Assembly: GCA_019677205.1 (NCBI GenBank)
Contig: JAAMXY010000681.1
Span: 1 to 41,923, forward strand
Reading direction: 5' to 3'
DNA from: Pinguiococcus pyrenoidosus
Taxonomy: Eukaryota > Sar > Pinguiophyceae > Pinguiochrysidales > Pinguiochrysidaceae
Length of the DNA stretch: 41,923 nt
A program made the position numbers and the translations under genes. Below, in pieces: positions 33,621 to 41,923 of this stretch. The stretch's first letter is position 1; the number at the start of each line of letters is the position of its first letter. The notes beneath the pieces are model-generated. The model did not search any database and was not told the origin of the DNA. It was given only the letters and a program-made list of their open reading frames with translations.

Positions 33621-36600
33621 ATGGCGCTCCTGGCGAGCACACCGGACGTGTGCTTAAAGGTCGGCGGCCTGATGTGCTACAAAAGGTGCGTCTGCCGCGC
33701 TCCGCTCGATTTTCGGTCCAAGACCCCAGCTCAAACTGCTTGGACAATCAGCTGCGGCCGTACGGTGGAGAGCGCGCTCAGGAAGGTCGTCGGCGTGGAG
33801 GAAGCGCGGGTGGTCTACGAGCTGGAGTTGGCGTGCATTTGGGGCACCACGGATGTCGCTTCGCTTATTGACGCCGTGGAGTGCGTGGGCTTCGACGCCG
33901 AGGAAGGCTCGTGCGCCGCGCTCCAGCTCATGCCTGCTGTGGTCCTGCGTGTGCCTGACATGATGTGCATGAAGAGCTGCGGTAAGCTTGGGAGGCGTCT
34001 TCGAGACGTGGGAACGATTCGAACTCGGAGTAACGCCACCCACGGCTCGTGCAGGAACGATGATCCAGACGGCGCTCATGCAGCTGGCGAAGACCATCGA
34101 GGTCCAGATTGACGTGCCCGCCAAGCTTGTGAGGATATTCGGAGCAGTGTACCCGGATGAGTGCATCCAGGTCCTCGATGCCGTGGGGTTCGAGGCGTCG
34201 CAGGTCCAAAACGGAGGCCAGCAGCCCGCCAAGGGGGAGGTGGACCCCCTTGTGGATGCCCACGTGGATGAGGAGGAGCAGCGGATGGAAGAGAGCGCCG
34301 GTGAAGACTCCTTTGTGCTCGAAATCCGTGGAATGAGCTGCGCGAGCTGTACCTCCAAGGTGGAGCGTGCCTTGCGCGAGCTGGAGGGCGTCCGAGACGC
34401 CTCGGTCAGCCTCGCGCTCTCGCGAGCAGGTACGCTAGGGGGCACGATGCCAGGGCACCCCTTTCTTTGAAAAGGCGCTCACGGCGGGTGCGCCTTTGCC
34501 TGTGCAGTTGTTTACATCGACGAGGCAAATTTGAGTACGATGGCTTCCGGCGATGTCATCATCCGCGCGACCGAAATGGTGACGGACCTGGGATACGAAG
34601 CGGAGTGCCTGACGAACGTGGACTTCGCCGACATGGGGAGCAAGGCCTCTGCGGAGGATATCGCAAAGACGCAGCGGATGCTGACCATTGCGGTGGTCTG
34701 CACGCTGCCGCTGCTGCTGGTGCACCTGGACTGGTATCCGCCGTCGATGAAACGACCGATGGACATCTTTGGATTCCATGTGCACAAGCAGATCGTCCTC
34801 CTCTTCCTCCTGGCGACCCCGGTGCAGTTCATCGTGGGCTCGAGGTTCTATAGAAACGCCTGGAAGAATCTGCAGCACGGGGGGATGGGCATGGATCTGC
34901 TGGTCGTCGTGGGCACTTCCCTCATCTACATGTACTCCACCTGCCTCCTTGTCTACGCGGGCTGCGTCGGGCGGGACTTGGCTCCCCATCATGTTTTCTT
35001 CGAGGCCTCCGCGATGTTGATAACCTTCATCACCCTGGGCAAGTACTTGGAGGCGCGGGCCAAGGCGCACACGACCAAGTCCATCACCAGCCTCCTTAGC
35101 TTCCAGGTGCGCTTCCGCTCTCCGTCCTCCGTCATACGTCATACGTCATACGTCATACGTCAGGCGCCAGGCGCCAGGCGCCAGACGTCGACTTCGCCAG
35201 TGCCGTGCTAATCTGTGCTAATCAGTCCTTCCCTCTGGATTCATCATTTCAGCCTCGAAGCGTCTTTCGGGTCGACCCCGCAACCCGTGAGGAGACCGAG
35301 ATCCAGATCTCGGATTTGAAGCGAGGCGACCTCGTCCGAGTTCCGCCGGGGGCGCGGCTGCCATGCGATGGCGTGGTGGAGGAAGGGTCCAGCTACGTCG
35401 ACGAGAGCGCAATCACCGGGGAATCCATGCCTGAGCGGAAGGGGAAGGGCCTCTCCGTGTTTGGCTGCACGATCAACCAGCACGGGACGCTGTTTGTCAG
35501 GGCCACGGAGGTCGGATCGAAGAGCCTAATTGCGCAGATCGTCAAGCTGGTCAGCGAAGCGCAGATGGCGAAAGCTCCGATCCAGGACTTCGCGGACCGC
35601 GCAGCTGGCTACTTTACTCCTGCCATCCTCTTCATCGCGCTCCTCACGTTCGTGGTCTGGTTTTCGTTGGCTCTCGCCGGTTGCGTTCCGAAGCAGTGGA
35701 TGGAGGACGACCAAGACGATCCATTCCTCTTCTCTCTGCTCTTCGCCATCAGCGTCGTGGGTAAGCGCCTCGTGGATGGCGCATTTCCTTTTTGGCGAAT
35801 GAAGGCTCCCCTAACGATTCTCCCCGTTCCCAAAAGTGATCGCTTGCCCGTGCACGCTTGGATTGGCAACCCCGACAGCGGTGATGGTCGGCACGGGCGT
35901 CGCCGCGCGGAACGGAGTGCTCATCAAGGGCGGCGACGCCCTCGAGCTCCTGTCGAAGGCCAAGGCGATGATCCTCGACAAGACGGGCACGCTTACCTCT
36001 GGGCGGCCCGTGGTGGTGGAGCTTGCAACGCCCGAAGAGCTCATGAACGGCAGTGAAAGTCCAGCAACAGGCGTGAGGAAGGCCCGCGTAAGAAGCATGC
36101 GTACCCTGTCGATGTTCCTCGCGGTGCAAGCTAATCTTCGGGACCGTTCACCAGGCTCTGAGGACGGCCCTGGCAGTGGAGAGATACTCCGAGCACCCGC
36201 TGGCTCATGCAGTTCGGGTGTACGCCAGCTCCTATGGAGTTGGCCTCGTCGACGAAGACGGCCAGAACTGCGGGATTGGCGAGGACAGCTTTGCGGCTGA
36301 ACCTGGCTTTGGTGTCATGGGACGGCGCGTGCACGACGGTGTGGCCGTCTGCTGTGGCAACGAAGCGCTGATGGATAGATACAACATCGACGTCCCCGAT
36401 GAGGTTGTCCAGCATCTGGGCAAGCTTCGTCGGAGCGGCATGACCTCGGTTTGCATCGCGGAGGAGAAGGCGGGGCTGCTCGGCGTGATCGCCATCGCCG
36501 ACCCGGTCAAGGCGGATGCGGAGCGCGCCGTGGCCGCGCTCCGCAAGGCTGGCGTGCACCTGTACATGTGCACCGGGGATCATGAAGCGGTTGCGATCGA

Positions 36601-37409
36601 CGTCGCCGAGAAGGTCGGGATCGACGCGAACAACGTCTTCTCCGGCTGCCTCCCACCTGACAAGCTCCAGGTCATTAAGAACCTGCAGGGCACGCATGGC
36701 GTGGTGGCGATGGTACGTCGTTGTCTTCGGGACCTGCGGTGCTGGTGACCGTGGCGGTGGGACTGGGTGCACCTATCGGAGCTGTCTCCTGACGCCACCT
36801 CGCTGCACAGGTCGGAGATGGCATCAATGACGCGCCGCCCTTGGCCCAGGCCGACGTGGGCGTCGCCATCGGCGCCGGCACGGCCGTCGCGATCGACGCG
36901 GCCAGCGTCATCCTCATCCGCGACAAGCTGACGGACCTGGTCGCCGCGCTGCACCTGAGCCAGACGGTGTATCGGCGCATCCAGCTCAACTTCGCGTTCG
37001 CGGTGTTCTACAACATCATTGGGGTGCCGCTGGCGTGCGGCTTGTTCTATCCGCTGATGCGATTCCGCCTGCCGGCCGCCTACGCAGGTAACGCTTTCGT
37101 CTTCCCACGGTGTGTTTGGTCTGCGGCGGCCCCAGACCCTGACATCAACGCTCTCGGCGGCTTCTTGCAGGGCTGGCGATGTCCATGAGCTCGGTGCTTG
37201 TGGTGTGCAGCAGCTTGCTCCTGCATTCGTATCAGTCTCCGGCCGTGCTCCCGAACGGAGACCTGCAGGTGCCGGGCGTGGTGAAGTATCTGCTGTGCGC
37301 GGCGGGTTGGCTGTTGCCGGGCAAGGTCGCCACGGAGGCGATGGCACAACTCAGCACCGCCCGACGAAACGGATACTCCCACCTGCCAACGGAGGCGGAA
37401 GAGAGCTAG
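33621..37409 (+). CDS. P1B-type copper-transporting ATPase with three HMA domains
   Basis: Nine exons (33621-33685, 33752-33981, 34055-34429, 34508-35106, 35253-35760, 35837-36072, 36131-36712, 36811-37087, 37171-37409) join to 3111 nt, 1036 aa. It pumps Cu(I) across a membrane using ATP. HMA 1 (metal site C19/C23, GLMCYKSCG) and HMA 2 (C94/C98, MMCMKSCG) have CxxxC. HMA 3 (C194/C197, GMSCASC) is classical. Transmembrane helices follow from about 240. Landmarks are TGES (478-481), the CPC copper site (596-598, VIACPCTLG), phosphorylation site DKTGTLT (Asp640), SEHPL (691-695), TGDH in place of TGDN, and GDGINDAPP (867-875). The last helices have YNIIGVP and MSMSSV as in copper pumps. Introns are 58-146 nt. 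The 58-nt intron (36073-36130) could instead begin at 36088 (43 nt), also in phase. Golgi, vesicular or plastid location cannot be told. Confidence 0.93.
35130..35187. repeat. Period-7 tandem repeat switching motif, in an ATPase intron
   Basis: Inside the 146-nt intron 35107-35252, four copies of CGTCATA (35130-35157) are followed directly by three copies of CAGGCGC (35161-35181). Both units are 7 bp, and the switch occurs at a shared CGTCA/CA boundary. Confidence 0.85.
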
Positions 37410-38582
37410 GAGCCGTGCCTCGCACGAGAGGTCTGCTTGCGGATCCTCGCCTCCGTGCAGTGCAGTTTTGCGTCTGCTTGCAGTTTTGCGTCTGCTTGCA
37501 GTTCTGCGTCGTGATCCGCTTGGGTGTTCATAGAGTAGAGAGTCTTCGAACGAATGCGTGCATGTAGAGGGTCTTCTAACCAACGCGAGGAAGTGTGGTA
37601 ACGCAAGGAAGTGTGGTGGTGGGGTGTGTGCTTGTGGTGGTGTGTGTGCCTGTGTATGCGCATGAATAGCCGGCGAAGAGAAGCGAGGAAGTGTGCCACT
37701 AGAGAAGATGGCCGTGAGTGAGACAGGATCAAGTAACGCCTTCATCGGCCCGATGCTCGGTGCGCCGCGGCCGCCCTAGAGTAGCGCCACACGCTTCGAT
37801 TACTTTGGCGCACGGCTTCCGCGTTGGCGCACCGGTCCAAGTTCAAGTGAAGACGTCCCAAGTACGCACGCCCTGCGCACGAGGGGCCGCGACCAAAGCA
37901 AACCAGAAACTCCCATTTTGATGCGGCGCTGTCAGGAGGTGTGCGACGCCGCCAGATCTTTTGCGGAGCGCCTCCGGTACCGGCACGCGGCGCTGACACC
38001 CAGCAGCCAAGTGCGTTGGAAGGCGCCGGCGAATAGGCGTACACTCTGGAGCAGAGGCTGAGCGGGAAGGACCTCTCGTCGAATGAGAAGGGGCGAGAGG
38101 GGAGTGGTTCCAGCCTAACGTCGAGCTGGCTGGCCGTGATTGGGTGAATAAATAAAACGCGGCAGGAGTACCAATGAAACGCTGATGGAACGCGAGAGTT
38201 GAGAAACCGTGATGCCCACACGACGCGCTCGCGCATGTCAGCCATAGGATGGTCCGGATCGTCGACTCGGACTTGGCATCCTCCTCCATATTTTCGTACG
38301 CATGCGACCGTTTGGATCCTTGGCGTTGTACTCGGTTTCTCATTTCCAAACCACCTCTTCCTATGCCGAATGAAATTCGTGGCTGATCCGCTCTGAAACC
38401 GTGAGATCTGACTTTCTCCAACAGACGCGCGAAGGCGGCGTGAAGACCCGGCGCGGTCTAGTCAATATTATGCGCTTTTGAGCTTTTTTTTCCTCCGCAG
38501 CGGCCGTTGCTGTTCGGACGACGGCACTCTCTCAGCTCGCTTGCGCGGCCCCTCGCCGCTCGTTGCTTCACGCGCCTCCGCC
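37410..38582. other. Intergenic spacer between the copper ATPase and MAP kinase genes
   Basis: A 1.17-kb stretch without a supportable gene. It has a GT-rich section (37595-37660) and an 18-bp tandem repeat near its left end. Overlapping AATAAA hexamers sit at 38147-38156, about 740 bp after the ATPase stop, which is far for a poly(A) signal. T-rich sequence (38478-38495) precedes the kinase start. The ORFs here are short and low in similarity to anything I know. Confidence 0.5.
37461..37511. repeat. 18-bp tandem repeat, nearly three copies
   Basis: Two identical 18-bp copies (37461-37478, 37479-37496) and a diverging third (37497-37511), 52 bp after the ATPase stop and probably in its 3' UTR. 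Confidence 0.9.
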
Positions 38583-39948
38583 ATGGCTTTCCCCCCGCGC
38601 ATCCGGCGCGACTACTACACGTGCCACGTTGGGCGCGAGACCTTCCACATCGACCGGCGCTACCGCGGCCTGGCGCCGGTCGGGGACGGAAGTTACGGCT
38701 TCGTGTGCAGCGCGGACGACGTCGTCGCCAACCGCCGCGTCGCCATCAAGAAGGTCGCCAACGTGTTCGACGACCTCGTGGATGCCAAGCGCATCCTGCG
38801 CGAGATCAAGCTGCTGCGGCATCTGCACGGGCAGACCAACCTGCCCGAGTTCTACGATCTTCTGTGCTATCCGCACGATACGCCGCGCTTCCGGGACATC
38901 TACATTGTCACGAGCCTCTACGAGTCGGATATGGACCGCATCATCAACTCCGAGCAGGACCTGAGCCCGCAGCACCACTCGTACTTCCTCTATCAGGTGC
39001 GAAGCGACGGTCCGCGGTGACGAAGATCGGAGATCCGCGGCTCAAGCCTCTCTGCTCTGCTTAGATCCTCTGCGGTTTGAAATGCATCCTGGACGCCGGC
39101 ATCTACCACCGCGACCTCAAGCCCGGAAACCTGCTGGTCAACAGGTGAGACCACAGCCGACGCTCTGATGCATCCAGATGGCCGATGCTGAGCGGAGCGT
39201 TTCGCCCCTCCCAGCAACTGCGATCTTTGCATCTGCGACTTCGGACTGGCGAGAGGCGCTCCGACCGAGGCCATGCCGCTCATCACCGAGTACGTCGTGA
39301 CCCGCTGGTATCGCGCGCCGGAGCTGCTCTGCGACGCGACCACCTACGACGGATCGGTGGACATCTGGAGCGTTGGCTGCATCTTCGCAGAGATGATGCT
39401 CCGGTCGCCCATCTTCCAGGGCGAGAACCCCGAGCACCAGCTCGCGCTCATCGTCAGCGCGCTTGGACGACCCGACCTGAACCGCTGTCAGTGGGCGCTG
39501 GAGAACAGCAGCGAAGAAGTCCGACAAATCCTCTCCCGAGGCCCGGAGCGGCCAGCGCCCCTGGAGACCTTCTTCCCCGCGGATACGGACCCGCAGGCGA
39601 TCGACCTTCTCACCAGGATGCTCCGCTTCGACCGCAACGAGCGCATCACGGTGGAAGAGGCCATGGAGCACCCGTTTGTGGAGCATCTGCACAGGTAGGT
39701 CGCGGGATTCATCACGCCGGCTGCCTCGCGGGAGCCCAGCTAAGCAGTTCTCCAGGGCCATGCCGGAGCTGCCCCGCGTCCAGCGCTTCGACGGGTCCTT
39801 CGAAAGCATGTACGCCGACCGCCAGGGCGTCATCCCGCAGGAGCATCTCCAGCTTCTGATGTACAGCGAGATGCTGGCGGTCGCCAGCGAGCTTGATCCG
39901 GAGGCCATCGGTACTTTCCTCCGCCAAGCTTTGAATACGGGGCACTAG
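38583..39948 (+). CDS. ERK-like MAP kinase (TEY type)
   Basis: Four exons (38583-38996, 39065-39144, 39215-39694, 39756-39948) join to 1167 nt, 388 aa, with introns of 68, 70 and 61 nt. It is a Ser/Thr kinase, activated by dual phosphorylation in a MAPK cascade, acting in cytosol and nucleus. Visible motifs are the glycine loop GDGSYGFV (34-41), VAIKK with Lys56, the alpha-C REIKLL with Glu74, catalytic loop HRDLKPGN (153-160), DFGLA (173-177), activation loop TEYVVTRWYRAPE with Thr189 and Tyr191, DIWSVGCIFAEM and the MAPK-specific insert. The C-terminal extension (VQRFDG ... HLQLLMYSEML) matches the usual wrap-around helix and is short, so no extra domain is attached. The ATG at 38583 is the first in frame. 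Every catalytic residue is present. Confidence 0.94.
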
Positions 39949-40973
39949 GCTCCCGAAGCCGGTGCCACGAAGGGGGGATGCGCTCACCTTGGTATGTCGT
40001 TTGATGCTCCGCACAGTGCTTCCTGGGACACGGGGCTTACACCAGGGGGCGGATCCCCTCGTAGACAGCCTGATCGATGATATGAGCAGGTTCTTGACAA
40101 CGGTAGACAACAAGGACCCCCGCCGCCGCCCGGGCGACGCGGCAGGTACGCGCCGCCGCATCCCCGCTCCACGAAAGTCGATCGTTGCGTGACGAGGTGC
40201 TTTCATGTAGATTACAAGGCGGAGATGGCCGACGCGAAGGCCGATGATTACGATGCTACGATGTATGATGGTACCATCGGATCCAAGTGAGCAGCAGCCT
40301 GCTTCAGCCCAGCTACGGGCTTTGCTGCCGAGAGAGGGAAAGCCCTTCTTGATCTTATCAGTGAGCGTGCTCGCTGGTGCCTCAGCCTGCCTGATCGGTT
40401 GATCAATGGACTGCGGTTGCCGAGCTGGAGCGGCGCGATGTTTGTTGCTGTGCCAATGTCCCTACTTTTGAGATAGAGTTCCTTGGAGGCTCCTTCTTGG
40501 TTGCTTTTTGTGAAGGTCACGACTCCAGGACTAGACACTTGCCGATACAGGAAGAAAACACAAAGACGCAGAGGGATGGTAGCCTTGTCCTGGAGGCGAG
40601 ATGGTGCGCAGGCATCATCAAAACGGTTGATTTATTTTTAGTTCGATTTTCACTTGATTTTGATTTATTTTGATTTGGCTTGGCTTGGCTTGGCTTGGCT
40701 TGGCTTGGCTTGGTCTGAATGGATTTGATGCCATTTGGTTCGACCCGATGGGTGGCCTGATCGAGCTTGACCGTCTCGTGCGACTCGCGCAGCTTCGGGA
40801 GACTCCACGGCGAAGCGCCGCGTCATGCTGGCTTCACAAACTGGCGGACCGAGGCGCGGCCGTCTTTTCGCTTATGGCAATCCTCGTGCGCTCATGTCTC
40901 TCATGCTCTAAAGCGCACTCTTCATTTTGGTGCAAATCAGCCATTGCTAACCTACTTGCCCTCGTTGCCAGAA
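39949..40973. other. Intergenic spacer, about 1 kb, convergent gene ends
   Basis: The stretch lies between the kinase stop and the stop of the next, leftward gene, so it mainly holds 3' UTRs. It contains AT-rich sequence at 40620-40675 and a pentanucleotide array. Minus-strand AATAAA hexamers at 40631-40636 and 40664-40669 lie about 305-345 nt beyond the leftward gene's stop and could be its poly(A) signals. No gene is supported. Confidence 0.45.
40675..40713. repeat. (TTGGC)7 pentanucleotide microsatellite
   Basis: Seven exact tandem copies of TTGGC followed by a partial copy. It forces the Trp-Leu-Gly-Leu-Ala repeat seen in one spurious open frame. Confidence 0.95.
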
Positions 40974-41923
40974 CTATGACCGCGGAGCTTGACGAGGGAA
41001 GGTCCATCTCCTACCTCGACCTCTGGCAAGGCGGAGTCCCCTGTTTGACTCGCCAGCCGCAGTGTTCCTGACGCTAAATAGTCTTAAATCACCGCTTCCC
41101 CTCGGTTGCGCGCTGTTCAGCTGCGCACCTGGTCCCTGCCCGAAGTCGCCCTGGTGGTCGTCTGCCGCTCCCTCGGCGGTGTACTGCTGCACGGGGTTCC
41201 CCTCGGGGCCGGGAAAGCCCAGCTCAGGAGGCGGCCGCTGAAACGGAACGAAGACCCGTTCACCGTCGTCATTGAAGTAGAAGAGCTTCTTCTCCGACAC
41301 GGGAACGTCGTCGGCCGTGTCGTCAACGGTCGCACCCTCGTCGGTTCCAGCAGGCACGTCGGGCGCGAGGTCGATGAGAGATTGGAACTCCCCAGCAGAC
41401 CTCCTTCCAGCGAGGGCAGCGGCCCGAAACGACTCCTCTTCATCCATGGTCAAGGAGTCCCACGAGGCCGAGGGCGCGGCCTTCTCGGCCTCCGCGTTGA
41501 AGGACTCCGCAATCGCATTCAGAGAGGTGACAACTGGATCCGCGGAGACGGCGCGCGCTTCCGGAGGCTCTCCATCCGACTGTGGGGAAGCCGGGGGAGC
41601 CATGTTGATCAGCGACATGATCTCATCGACCTCCTGTGCATCAGCCCCCCGAGCGGCTGCATTTTTGAAGAGCGCAAGCTCAGCATCCATCAAGTCGTCG
41701 CGTACTGTTTTTTTTTTGTCACAAGGCAGCAACTGTGAATCAGTCCATCGAAAGCAAGATAGCAATCATGTCCACCGAGGCGCCCACTTACGTTTGCCTT
41801 CCGCGCGAAATTTGTCTCCGTATGCGCCTGACAGATTGCCCAGGTCCCGATTGGACGCCCTGCTGTTTGTGAACTTCTGGGTGTCATGTCGCTGCCGCAA
41901 GATGTCGCCGTACGGGTCACTCT
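40974..41923 (-). CDS. Unrecognised acidic protein, 5' end outside the window
   Basis: Two exons are visible (beyond 41923 to 41792, and 41704-40974) separated by an 87-nt intron with a clear GTAAGT donor. The join gives 287 codons ending TAG at 40974-40976. The N-terminal part begins SDPYGDILRQRHDTQKF and continues NLSGAYGDKFRAEGK, then a helical RDDLMDAELALFKNAA. The middle is acidic and rich in Ala, Glu, Asp and Pro with two similar short segments (DEIMSLINMAP and GEFQSLIDLAP). A conserved-looking KKLFYFNDDGERVFVPFQRP follows. The last 60 residues are Gly/Arg/Gln-rich and may be wrong if a further intron exists. The acceptor follows a run of A, not pyrimidines, which weakens that junction. 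No family was recognised. Confidence 0.55.

Noticed and set aside
33564-34112. Alternative reading of the copper ATPase 5' region as a separate short gene
   Set aside because: Splicing at 33686-33751 and 33982-34054 gives three consecutive HMA domains in frame with the pump.
40670-41071. 133-codon plus-strand ORF starting in the TTGGC array
   Set aside because: Its start is made by the microsatellite and the rest has no recognisable features; part is antisense to the leftward gene's 3' end.
41707-41717. T run read as a possible retroposon poly(A) tail
   Set aside because: No target-site duplication or element body was found, and it lies within a spliced intron.

Overview
This is a stretch of nuclear DNA from a GC-rich eukaryotic microbe, not a bacterium. 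Seven of the eight genes only read through if short GT-AG introns (about 58-146 nt, roughly 26 in all) are removed. Removing them gives exact reading frames and recognisable proteins. A nuclear mitochondrial ribosomal protein gene, an ERK-type MAP kinase with a TEY activation loop and a possible plastid-type leader suggest a protist, perhaps an alga with a secondary red plastid (stramenopile, haptophyte or cryptophyte). That placement is inference and is not settled by the sequence.

Layout from left to right: (1) 228-818 (+), mitochondrial ribosomal protein uL23m, four exons. (2) 914-1769 (-), 5-formyltetrahydrofolate cyclo-ligase, two exons, tail-to-tail with uL23m. (3) 2223-4573 (+), a 651-aa protein with a leader, a membrane segment, a coiled coil, a basic tail and a C-terminal SAP-like fold, five exons. 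(4) 4823-7230 (-), a 750-aa protein joining a CHAT caspase-like protease, a STAND/NB-ARC-like NTPase and a STAT-type linker-SH2 domain. This is the most striking gene here. (5) 7846-33058 (+), one enormous gene for a secreted protein of about 8,300 residues. It has some 38-40 cadherin/CSPG-like beta-sandwich repeats, two blocks of another repeat, a fibronectin-II-like module and a C-terminal ELWxxDGT-repeat domain, and it is broken by a 9-N assembly gap. (6) 33621-37409 (+), a P1B-type copper ATPase, 1,036 aa, nine exons, with three HMA domains, two of them with a CxxxC metal site. (7) 38583-39948 (+), an ERK-like MAP kinase, 388 aa, four exons. (8) 40974 to the right edge (-), the 3' part of an unrecognised acidic protein.

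The genes do not form a pathway. The functional link most worth testing is local: the CHAT-STAND-SH2 gene and the giant secreted repeat protein are transcribed divergently from a shared 615-bp region. The first looks like an intracellular, phosphotyrosine-reading, protease-armed switch; the second looks like a cell-surface or matrix protein. Intergenic spacers are more AT-rich than the genes and carry several short tandem repeats. No tRNA, rRNA, transposon or CRISPR array was seen.
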